Source of the DNA: Branchiostoma floridae
Taxonomy: Eukaryota > Chordata > Leptocardii > Amphioxiformes > Branchiostomatidae
DNA: 64,000 nucleotides
Assembly: GCF_000003815.2 (NCBI RefSeq)
Contig: NW_023365706.1
Coordinates: forward strand, 278,176-342,175
Direction of reading: 5' to 3'
The notes beneath the pieces are model-generated. The model saw nothing but the letters and a program-made list of their open reading frames with translations. It had not been told where the DNA came from and ran no database searches. The first letter of the stretch is position 1, and the number at the start of each line of letters is the position of its first letter. This document shows positions 12,351-22,609 of the stretch, piece after piece. The position numbers were made by a program, and so were the translations under genes.

Positions 12351-12852
12351 AAAAAATGGAGACAGAAACACTGATTGGAGACGACAGGAAAATTGTGACT
12401 TCTCTGAACGGCGGCGACTCGTGACTGGACACGCTTTGTCTCGCGCTTTCACGCAGGCGCAGTGGTGCCCCAGCGGGGCAATTAGCACTTTGAGTCTAGA
12501 TATTAAAGTTATATAAGGGAATCTGTTTTGTCAAGGAGGTTAAAAACTTCTTGGTTAGGTTCCCTCTAGTCTTGGGAAAGAGTAATATTAGACTTAGAGA
12601 GGCTAGAATTCCGATGGCGAAATTGACGAAATTGAAAGTCTACATCAGTCTTTTCATTTTTGTGCACCATAAGATTATCATGATTAATACCCTTTTCAAG
12701 TGCCAGATTTTCTTCTGTTATCAGGCCAACGTTCGACTATAAAACAATTAAATTGATCTGGGAAATACCGCTGTCTCCACTAGACTGTGTTTAGGATCCC
12801 CTGCAAATATATTAGTACGTTACGACAAAAATCATACATTGTCATACATGCA

Positions 12853-12965
12853 GTATTAGGAGCACATATGGATGTAAGAATGACTGAGAAAACAAGAAAA
12901 TGACCACCCATCTCCCTGACAGGGCCACTCCACATATGTTTCTAATAAAGGGACAGACCACAGTC
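12853..12965 (+). repeat. Local duplication, copy 1
   Basis: The block beginning GTATTAGGAGCACATATGG and ending GGGACAGACCACAGTCTG recurs at 13469-13590 with small indels. Confidence 0.75.
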
Positions 12966-13237
12966 TGTGGCAACCATAGAGTGCACGTCCTTTTGAACCT
13001 TATGCAGTGCTGTATTTTGTGTGTTTGAGACTTTGTGATGCTTGGCCATGGAGAGCTGATGCCTGCGGGACGTCTCTCCGAGGAAGATCCATGTGTTGTA
13101 TGCTTGCCTTAATGTGTGAAGATGCTCATATCTGTATCCCGGCCACGTGCACACTGTAGTGCCCGACATGCCAAGGAATATTTTTTTATTATGTTTTTGT
13201 TTTTATGTACGTGCGATTGAAGTACAGAAGGCTCTGC

Positions 13238-13378
13238 CAGTGGCAGTGCCCATTATGAGTCCATTATCACAGCAGCAGTCCCGGAGTCTGTAAAGCATCA
13301 TTGTCAGGAAGAAGTTAATTACTTGTCACTCCCGTACCCGATTATGATCTGTATGCTACCTTATTTGTTGACATTTGA
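13238..13378 (+). repeat. Dispersed duplication, copy 1
   Basis: The stretch CAGTGCCCATTATGAGTCCA through CTACCTTATTTGTTGACATT is repeated almost identically at 16033-16163. Confidence 0.8.
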
Positions 13379-13468
13379 CCTCTATGTTTTAAACTTGTAT
13401 CGTAACGTATTATGCACGATTTTTTAAGGAGTCGATGGCGACTACAATATTGTAAGGGGCACGTAGAG

Positions 13469-13590
13469 TATTAGGAGTTAGGAGCACATATGGATGTAAG
13501 AATGTGAGAAAACAGAAAGATGACCACTGGTGGGCCACCACACATATGTTTCTGATAAGGGTAATCAATAAAGGGACAGACCACAGTCTG
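13469..13590 (+). repeat. Local duplication, copy 2
   Basis: Direct copy of 12853-12965 in the same orientation, with an extra few bases (AATCAATAAA region) before the shared GGGACAGACCACAGTCTG. Confidence 0.75.
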
Positions 13591-15107
13591 TTCACTGAGC
13601 TGAGTTATGACCAGGTCATCTTTCAGACTGCCCGTGATATAGTAATGGACTTAAGGTCCGAACTTAACACGGTCCATGGCGGCGTAAAAATGTTAACTTA
13701 AGTTAAAGTCAGACTTCAATAATAAAAAAAAAATCATAGCGCACACAATACGTTTCATACGCTTTTTTTGTTTTTTTTTGTTTGGGATAAAACAGTTGGA
13801 TATTACATATAATGAGTGTTACTTTAAGGCCTTACCAATTTGATTACATAAGTTAGGTCCCTCAGATTGATGCGAGCGTGTCAAAATAAGTGGGCTTGAG
13901 TCTGAGAGAAAACTGACATGAAATGTTAGCTTTTATGAAGATTGAACAATGATTTCACATATAAAGCATGCTTCCAGCTACACTTTTTTCATCTTTCAAA
14001 ACTTCTTTGATTGTACTTCTTTGCAAATCGCTACTCTTTTAAAGTTAAAGTGGAAGTTCGACGGCGGCTGTTTTCGTGACGTATTCGGGCTTTCCATGTT
14101 GTACCGTTTTCTTCATGCATGGGTACTCAGGACGAAAAAAGAACACCACAAAATGAAAGCCCCCCCCTCTAAAAACAGACGCCTAAATACCAAAGAAAAA
14201 CAGGAGCGAAACCTCTGCTTGGAAAGGTCTAGCCCGATTTACCACCCTTTCAGGCCGTTACATCTGATATTTACTAATTTGTCTTCTACTTTGTTTCATT
14301 TATGGTACGTTTGCAAACCTTTTTCATATTATTTTTTTTTAACGAACATGCGCGGGAGGCTGTCATCCTTATTAAGAGGTCACTGTAGTCTTTGATAAAG
14401 TATGGGATGATGTACTGCATTAACCAGTCCATAAATTGATCAGAAAGTGTCACCCAGGAATATTAACGTATAAGTGACAGGTGTATCGCCTGCCTGTCTC
14501 TGATTAGTCTGATTCACATGGTTTAACTTAATCAACAACATATGACATAAACACATTACAAACTTACCGCAATTGTGAAGAGTCGATCAAATTGGGAAGT
14601 TGTACTTTCGTACCTAATAAAAAAATACCGCTTCCTGAATTGTTTACGTAGTTCTTCTGTAATGTATCTGTCTGTGTTTGTGTAATGCCGCTTCCTCAAT
14701 TCCATCTCCCCCAAATCCCCCATTGCATATTTAGCAGAGAATCCCACGCATAAGACCTTGCCCATTTGATAGCATCAAAACGAAATCGTTAAATGTTTGA
14801 CGGGGAAATGAAAAAGATACACAGGAAGTCATGCACAACAAAGCGCGAATATTAACATGTAAATTAAATGAGATGTATACACAATCATCTGGATCGTCAT
14901 CAAATGCATTACAAATGGGAACATGTAAGTGCTGTACGTGAAATGCGGTCAGCAAACGATGCGTGTTCAGGTTTGTAAAAATTCGTCTAAAATTTGCGAG
15001 CAGTTCGGACCTACAAAATGCCGCAAAAGAATATCAATTATATTTTTACGCCGCCATGGACCGTGTTAAGTTCGGACCTCGCAAAAGAAGAATATTTTTG
15101 CGCCGTG

Positions 15108-15406
15108 TAAAGGTGGGGTCACACATGCGTATACATTCAAGTCCGTTTGAGGTGCGTATGAGTCTCTACCAAGCTCCACAGGTCGCTGAAAAAATAGTAC
15201 AAATTGGACAACTATAGATACATAACATGCCAGATGAGTTAGCTGACCGAGAAGTATGCTTAGCGACCCAGCTAACTCGTCTAACATGTTACCTGTTTAC
15301 GTTTGCCAAATTTCTATTATTTTTACAGCGACCTGATGGAGGTAAATATTCCCATGCGCGCCTCATACGGACTTAAATTATATACGCATGTGTGACCCCA
15401 CCTTTA
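15108..15406. mobile_element. TIR element (TAAAGGTGGGGTCACAC ends)
   Basis: The left end TAAAGGTGGGGTCACACATG and its reverse complement at the right end form arms of roughly 40 bp with few mismatches. An inner inverted pair (GGTCGCTGAAAAAATAG / CTATTATTTTTACAGCGACC type) adds a second level. It is about 299 bp, non-coding, and likely a non-autonomous DNA transposon. I could not settle the target duplication. Confidence 0.75.
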
Positions 15407-16032
15407 AATAGGCACACGAGATATGGGCGTGTCGGTAACGGTCTTGTTCGCCTAGTCTTGTTCGCTTTGGTCCAGTCCCAACGTTCGCAACCCTGCCGCC
15501 GCACAGTGTGTCATTTACAGGGAACCATTTACCCTTTGGATTTCGGAACATTATAAGGGATCTCGGAACATAATTAGGGCTTGAACCAGTTTACACAAGG
15601 AAGTCCTTGGTTTACATAAGCCCCAAGTCGTTATTCCCTCTAGTCTAGAGCGTCATGTTGAAACTAATACCGTAACACGCTAGACTGTCGCTCATAATGC
15701 AGATTGGGGTAATTAGCACTTCCTTCTTAACAATTGGAACAATAGGAACTCTTTCCTTTTTTTCTGTTTCGGTAAGGCGTTTTCTGTAAAAGTACTGGGT
15801 ATATCCGTCCCTCACGGGAGAGAGAAAAAACAGGCAACAATATGTTTTGGAAATAGCCATACACACTCCTAGTCCTAGGCCGGCTTCACTTCTCTGTCAG
15901 GTTATGATACTATCTTATGTCAGTAGGGTCTGGTTGAAGGACGACATTAGGAGTTTTATGTCGGAGAGTTCAGTTTTGCCGGGGAGGGTAACGTTAAAAA
16001 AATAGTGAACCTGCGAAGCGCCTCGATAACAT

Positions 16033-16163
16033 CCAGTGCCCATTATGAGTCCATTATCACAGCAGCAGTCCGTCTGTAAAGCATCATTGTCCGGAAGAAG
16101 TTAATTACTTTTCACACCCGTACCCGATTATGATCTATATGCTACCTTATTTGTTGACATTTC
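16033..16163 (+). repeat. Dispersed duplication, copy 2
   Basis: Near-identical copy of 13238-13378, missing a few bases after AGCAGTCC. With 12853/13469 this shows the spacer was built by repeated local copying. Confidence 0.8.
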
Positions 16164-16748
16164 TTTATTTTTTTCTGTTGCGGTCAGGCATTTTTTGTTA
16201 AAGTAGGGTATGTCCGTTCCTCATAGCCTCATAGGGAAGGCGGAGCCCGGAGCCCAGCCTTGTTACATACATAATATAGCGTACTACTTAGTCATCCAAA
16301 CGGAAGCTACTAAAGCAGATTCTGCTCCCCAGTTCGCTGAAAAACAGTTGAAATTGGCCAAATAGACAGAAAACACACCAGAGGATTTGGTTGGCCGATG
16401 AGTACTGTTGGCGCCCTGGAGAGCCTGGTAGAGGCTTAGTTATTCTGAGTCTGGCCCCATTCAATATCGTTTAGATCTACTTCCCACTATCCCGTGTGTT
16501 TCTTGAGTCGTTATCACCATTGCAACGTGCGAAGGAGCGATCGCAACCAATTTTTTTATGGTAGATCGTGTTGGGACTGATAAGACAGTCTCACTGGGGT
16601 GTCCAAGGGGGATGAAAGCTGCGTGAACTGAAAACATGATAGGGCTTAGGATAATAATACATCTACATTTAAGGGCAAGAACGATATGCCATAGAGGCAC
16701 CGTCGTTGCTAAGTATACGTGCTTTTGTGGGACATTATCTACCCTGGA

Positions 16749-17027
16749 GGCAATCCGGGATCGGGCAGCTAGGACCTACGGCCATTCGGGATCGGGCAGC
16801 TAGGACCTACGGCCATCCGGGATCGGGCAGCTAGGACCTACGGCCATCCGGGATCGGGCAGCTAGGACCTACGGCCATCCGGGATCGGGCAGCTAGGACC
16901 TACGGCCATCCGGGATCGGGCAGCTAGGACCTACGGCCATCCGGGATCGGGCAGCTAGGACCTACGGCCATCCGGGATCGGGCAGCTAGGACCTACGGCC
17001 ATCCGGGATCGGGCAGCTAGGACCTAC
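16749..17027 (+). repeat. 31-bp minisatellite, nine exact-length units
   Basis: The array is 279 bp, 9 x 31. The unit contains GGGATCGGGCAGCTAGGACC. Units 3 to 9 are identical; unit 1 differs (CAATCC for CCATCC) and unit 2 has ATTCGG for ATCCGG. There are no spacers, so it is not a CRISPR-like array. Confidence 0.95.
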
Positions 17028-17346
17028 AACTGCCAGGGAAACATACTGAAAATGATTATATTTACTTTACAATTGAACAAATCATCATCAGTTTACAAAT
17101 TTACAACATCCAAAGTGTGGGAAATATTTTTGTGTAGGTCTGGCCCTTCTAGACGAAGGTGGGATTGTTTTATGTTGATTTAAGTTGAAATCAACTGTAG
17201 CCAATAAGGTTTTGCACTGGGCAGGGTGGGGGATGACATGCTGGGCGGTGGGGTCATCAATCACAGCACTGACTACTCTCCAAGCAGAGGTTAGGCTTTG
17301 GCTGTTTTTTCAACGTTTTTTTAGTCATTGTTATCGGGAAAAACGA

Positions 17347-17446
17347 NNNNNNNNNNNNNNNNNNNNNNNNNNNNNNNNNNNNNNNNNNNNNNNNNNNNNN
17401 NNNNNNNNNNNNNNNNNNNNNNNNNNNNNNNNNNNNNNNNNNNNNN
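17347..17446. other. Assembly gap (100 N)
   Basis: Exactly 100 Ns, the conventional size for a gap of unknown length. The left flank carries a CTCTCCAAGCAGAGG transposon end (about 17277), so the gap may hide a repeat copy. Confidence 0.99.
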
Positions 17447-19612
17447 AGAGTACACTGACCAGCCCCTCTTGGATGCTCTGCATGGCAGCCGACACCAGAC
17501 GGAAAGGGTAGCGATAACTCATTTGGGCTTAAACTCCTCCGGAGTGCTAATGTGAGATTGTCGGGCTGACTGCCTTGGCTCCCCGAACAAAACTTGCTAA
17601 CAAACCTCGCTAGCTACCCGGTCCTGTCTGGCTCCCAGGGTGGACCTTATCCTGTAAATGAAGATCATCTATTATTCCGTCTATTGATCAATAAGAAAAC
17701 AAATTCCAAGTCTTCGTTCCGTAAACACACTCACTGAGATTCTATCTTCGTTCTTAAAAAATAAACGTGGTTGGCTTCCGTACACTTCAATTGTAAGAGA
17801 ACCGTTGCCCATAACGATAGACAACAACAGTCGCACGACTGTATAAGTGCTGTCTGTTTGAGGGGCCTAATTATCATAGACAGGAGCGGTTTTAAACAAT
17901 ATGTGCCTTCGTTTGAAGCTTTAATTCAAACACATAAGTCTTCGATGGTAAGCATTACAGGCGAAGTTTTCCTTGAACGTGCACCAAGGTTGCACAATAG
18001 AGAGACTTTTATGCAAGCTACACTTTACTGTTCTATACCTTCAGATATCTCTTTGCAATGTCGGCAAATAAAAGTACCTTTTTTGTTATTCCTTATCTAA
18101 CGGTAGCATGAAATAGTTGACTCTATCAAAAGCTGGCAGAGAAGTGAAGCCGGCCTTGGAGTGTGTTTAGCTGCCTGGGGGCAAAGGTACTTAAGTCACT
18201 CCGGTAGTAACCTGGAATCCAGTCTACCGTGGATTGGCTAGGCTACCTTCGGGACAGGAGGGTCTTTCCACCGCCGGGGTAATCTTGCACACCCGGTAGA
18301 AGTTTTGCACGGCGGAAGTTAATTTTGCCATCCACGGTTGGCCGGCTAATTATCCCACTGGGCTTAAGTCTAACCGCGTTTATTAAATGCCAGCCATTTG
18401 TGGCGGTGTGCGAACATCATAACTTGTGTTATCAGTGATTTTGTAGATTCATAGTCTGACAGGAAATGGATTTTTTTTAAAATACTCGTATAGAAGAGGG
18501 GCGGGCAGGCAATTATTTCCTATTTTAGTTCAGGGTTAAGCCGGTACTTTGTAACTGAGAGCACCTCCTCATCCTCCTCATGTGCCTGAACTCGGCGGAA
18601 AACCACTGAATGTCTTTGAGAAAAGAGCGGCGAAGGAAATATCCTTCAGTGTACTCTGCAAGCAGGCTCCAGCTTGTTTATGACATTTTTAAGCGTTTTT
18701 GGCGGGCTTTCTGGTTGGTCGTGTTTTCAAAACTATTTGTTTTTTGTTTTGTTTTGTTTTTGGCAACATAAAGAAAATTGGACAAGATAGAAAGCCAGGG
18801 AGAAAAATCCTATAACTGAAAAACATGCTGACGCCAAACCTCTGCTTGGAGACGTCCCTCGGGTCACGTTTCAAGACCCAGGCCCAGACGGGCAGTTTGC
18901 AGGTCAGTAAAACACACAAGATGATTAGTCATGAGCATAAGTCTATATATGTCTTGATATAAACTTATTTGTTTCCGCAAAAAGTCCGGTCGGGCTTCAG
19001 CTGCCTGTGACTGACTGTTTAACGCGTGGTCGGAGTGCATGGCGTCGGGTCACAATCAAACCTGTATTTGTTTTGACGGTATTATCGTTAACGATCCAAG
19101 TTCATACATAAAGCTCTCGTCATGAAGACGTTGCACGTAAGTTTTGACAGCATTTTTACCGGAAGGAGCTTTACCAACTGACTTGTGCCATCTAAACAAT
19201 TTAACCACGCACATCGCCCCCTTTGTTTTCATTTACGAGGTGAATTGATAACCTCCGCTCTCGTCCTCTTCTAACATTGATACAGTTGAATGCCACACGC
19301 TTGTATCTTATGTGTGTCCTCCTATACCTGGAATCGAAGGTTGTATACGCAGCATGGATGGAACAAAACACCCGCGTGCCGCATTCTGGTGAGATAAGCT
19401 CCGCCCTTAAAAAATTCGCGCGAAATCTGGGCCCCCAAGAAGAAATGTGATATAGTACATGCCGCTGGGCCGCACCCACAGCAAAAGAGATCTGACGCTC
19501 ACCGCTGTCAACAACTCCGCCACGGTATGGCAATCGTCCGCGTGCCTAGGGTCTATCATGTGGTCGCATATAGTAACCCATGATGCATGTTTAGAGAGTC
19601 ACAGCCCACCCG

Positions 19613-19841
19613 TAGCCTCTACCAGGCTTCGTGGTTTGATGGTCTAATTGTCGAAATTGGACTATAGAGTCACCGTACGCTAGTGGACTCAAGCGGCCGA
19701 GAAGGTCCATTTTTCAAATCACACGCCGTGTGGTTTGGAGAATGTCCCTAATCGGCCGGCAGACTCCCCTAGCGTAGTATTTACTCTATTTGACCAATTT
19801 CTACAATTAGACCACCAAACCACGAAGCCTGGTAGAGGCTA
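19613..19841. mobile_element. Mutator-like MITE with 9-bp TSD
   Basis: The terminal inverted repeats start TAGCCTCTACCAGGCTTCGT and stay paired for nearly 50 bp with two or three mismatches. The element is 229 bp and is flanked by GCCCACCCG on both sides (19604-19612 and 19842-19850). A 9-bp duplication with long TIRs is typical of MULE elements. No transposase is present. Confidence 0.85.
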
Positions 19842-20261
19842 GCCCACCCGCGCTCTTGCCGGGTGAAGCTACCAATTATGTAAACAACATCAAGACATAA
19901 TGGCTGTAAATGTGTCAAATCTGGCAGCGTGAAGGAAAGAGTGGCATGTACTGCCCGCCTCCGACTAAAATTATGTATTTATCGACGTAGAATGCGAAAC
20001 AAGAAAAGAAATAATACTGTTGTACACGCGGCACACCGGGCGTATTACTATGAAAGTTGCGCCAATGCGCGTGGGACACGCCGTGAGATGAAGGAAATTT
20101 TGACGGTCAGCATGGTCATGCGGTGACCATATGTGCCCCCTAAATACAAGGATTTGGAATAAGGGATTATTTAACCTCCTTGCCTCAGAGTACAGCGGCG
20201 GCATATTAAAATCTCCGGGCCTATTGATTCGATTTAATTACTAGTACAAAGGGCATTTTGC

Positions 20262-20408
20262 TAATCTCCAAGCAGATCCACGGTGGCGTAATATACTTAT
20301 CAAACCCACCGTAGGTGGTCCCCACTTGACTCCCTTTGGCCGGCTATACTAACTCATTGGCTAGTTTTGATACTACCTTATGGCACCGTAGGATTTGCTT
20401 GGAGATTA
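20262..20408. mobile_element. MITE with TAATCTCCAAGC ends
   Basis: The ends are TAATCTCCAAGCAGATCC and, inverted, GGATTTGCTTGGAGATTA. Flanks GCATTTTGC (20253-20261) and GCTTTTTGC (20409-20417) match at 8 of 9 bases, a slightly decayed 9-bp target duplication. It shares its end family with 37377-37797. Confidence 0.8.
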
Positions 20409-20433
20409 GCTTTTTGCTAGGGGCTCGAAAGAC

Positions 20434-20591
20434 CTCTCCAAGCAGAGGTTGGTGGGAAAAATCGTGACATTTTCCTTTCATAATTTTGTTCGACTCTGAT
20501 GAAAGCTCCTTGCTTGTTGGGAAGGCCGGTCAAAAAAAAATTATAAAAGGAAAAGGTCACGATTTTCCCTCACCAACCTCTGCTTGGAGAG
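20434..20591. mobile_element. MITE with CTCTCCAAGCAGAGGTTGG ends
   Basis: The arms CTCTCCAAGCAGAGGTTGG and CCAACCTCTGCTTGGAGAG are perfect over 19 bp and continue into GTCACGATTTT on both sides. It is 158 bp long. No target duplication is obvious. It sits 25 bp from the preceding element, and single ends of the family occur at about 17277 and 18838. Confidence 0.75.
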
Positions 20592-21349
20592 TAGGGAAGG
20601 ACTCGCAGCCGCTCAGAGCCTGTACTCAGGTGACCAAGGTAATTTATAATAGATAAATAACACTGGTGGAAATGCTGTCGGGGAAGAAAAACCCATACAA
20701 CGCAGAGAGCCAGAGAAACATTTCTGGAAACGTTTTCGGACTGTGTGATATTTGTATTAAATTATAATATTTTCATTGTATTTTTTGTACGTGAACTTAG
20801 GCTAACAGACAAACAAACAGAAGCTAGACGACAGCTTGTTTACTGATCATTGCTACATGAAACTTAAACTATGTAAGGGTGACTGTTTTTTCCTTCCGGG
20901 CCTCGGTTTCCTACAGCGGTTCTCCTCCTGAATCGCAGAACTCCGACAATCGGTTCCGCTTGAATGGCAGTCCATCACAGGCCCCGCGACTCACATATTC
21001 TCGCGGGACCAGTGATGCATTGGTTTTCGAGAACAATCGGCGCGAAAAAAACTGCGTGTGGCAGCGTCCTGGATTCCGAGCGCACTGCCCGAGCATGGCA
21101 GCCCCCCTGTGATTGTTATGATTTTCGGGGAACTAAATTATTACGTACGAAGGAGCATCCTGTTATTGTTCATCATTCGGAGGTTATGAAGGACAATCGT
21201 CGCCAGACAAAGTGCGGCACGACTGCAGCCTCGGACCTCATGTTCTGAGCATTGAAACGCAGGCAGATAATGTAAGACGTTTCTTATTTTTCAACACATT
21301 TTATTTGACTTAGCACAATTTCAGTTGACGTCATATGATGATGTTAGTA

Positions 21350-21694
21350 TATATAAGATTTTGACGATCTGTACTCCCGTAGTTACGATTGCTCGAGGGC
21401 CTCAAGGACGTTCGTTACCCGGTGTGGTGTGGCCGACGCTGGTTGTGATTAGACGAAGGAATGTCTGACCCTGATTGTTGTACAGACTCCTATGTGAATT
21501 TATGGGAGTCTCACAGCGCTTGGCGCAAATCCAAAATTCGAAAGTCGGACAGAGTGATGATCTCTAAGCAGATTCTACGGTGTCATAAGATAGTATCAGA
21601 GCTGGCCAAGGTCATTATAGCCGCGGCTAAAGGAGTCAAACGGGCACTTTTTCGTCCATGGCTCAAACTGGGCAAACTTTGGTTCGCGCAGTGA
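21350..21694 (+). CDS. Candidate small TATA-linked ORF (77 aa), uncertain
   Basis: A TATATAAG box at about 21350 is followed roughly 110 bp later by an ATG at 21461 in a fair context (GGAATGT), opening a 77-codon frame to 21694. The product is very basic, with three early Cys/Asp residues (SDPDCCTDS) and an amphipathic C-terminal stretch (LAKVIIAAAKGVKRALFRPW). I recognise no family and see no signal peptide. It could be a chance ORF. Confidence 0.25.
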
Positions 21695-22501
21695 CCGGCG
21701 TATCATGACTTCCTGTAGCGGTCACCCAGATGACACGCTTGCCGGGGCGCGCGAGCCAAGCCGGGCGGAGGACAATTTAGCTAATTGACACCTCCTCGGC
21801 AAGCACAGTTTGATTAGGCAACAATTGGATGTTAATAGCCAGATTCTTGAAGCCGAACGAAGCCAGATACTATACATTACGCACCGTGGATCTGGTTGGA
21901 GATTACAGAGCGAGCGCTGTCAACAAATACAACAGTGTGTGACAAATTCAATGTTTTGAAACAAATGTATCGTTACCTAAAATCTTTAAAAAAACGGGGG
22001 CACGCGGAGACGATTGGAATTGACTGTAATGATCATGAGATGAGTAAATTCCCATTTTTTTATGGAATGCAACGCAAAATCTTATAGCAATAGAAATAGA
22101 CAAAGATTAAAACTAGGATTAGACAAATATCTGTTTATTTGTTCAGTTTATATAAGCCCATTCGCATTCACAACGCACAAACACGCAGTAATGAGAACGC
22201 TATGTCGTCTTTGAACCGGGCGTATCGCGAAGTGATGCGTTTTTTCACTTCTCGGAAGGTGGCGCTGAGCAACGGTCACACTAGTCCAGTGACTCGGAGG
22301 GCGTCCACAGCTTGAAAGAGAACGCTTGCGAACGCCTTAGATAATGAGTGCCCGTTCGCGCCCGTTCGCACCGTCCATGTCGCATTCCTGGGAACGGGCT
22401 AGTTAATGACTCGAACGGGGAAAGTGTGGGCGAACGGCCAGGAACGTCTGGAACGCCGATCGGACCCCGTTCTGGGCGTTCGGGAATTTTTTTTTTTACA
22501 G

Positions 22502-22609
22502 AATCTGACACAGGAGCTACAAGAACAAGAAACCCGTCTCCAAACCCAGGTACAGAACCTGACTACAACCTTGCACGAGCATGACGTGACCCTGAAACAA
22601 CGTCTGCAG
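22502..22609 (+). CDS. Gene A coiled-coil exon, 5'-truncated
   Basis: The exon encodes NLTQELQEQETRLQTQVQ then a tail ending LKQRLQ, followed by a GTAAGT donor. In genes C and D the same reading continues upstream to a signal peptide. Here homology stops exactly at the ACAG before AAT, and a T-rich run precedes it, so the old coding bases may now serve as a 3' splice site. Confidence 0.7.

Larger units (their letters stand above)
12351..21340. other. Gene-poor, repeat-dense spacer
   Basis: I see no splice-joined or domain-bearing frame. The 148-codon frame at 13949-14395 has no recognisable family and biased composition. The segment contains the foldback elements, duplications, the 31-bp minisatellite and the 100-base gap listed separately. 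The rest (for example 12560-12850, 14400-14960, 17650-19590, 19850-20250, 20600-21340) shows nothing I can name. Confidence 0.5.

Noticed and set aside
13949-14395. 148-codon plus-strand ORF
   Set aside because: Phe/Leu/Ser-rich with no domain, no splice context and no start context; likely chance.
16749-17027. CRISPR-like array
   Set aside because: Direct 31-bp units without spacers in eukaryotic DNA: a minisatellite.
15860-18170. A 2.3-kb transposon bounded by the inverted GGCCGGCTTCACTTCTCT sequences
   Set aside because: Only about 25 bp match, there is no target duplication, a gap and a minisatellite lie inside, and there is no transposase.
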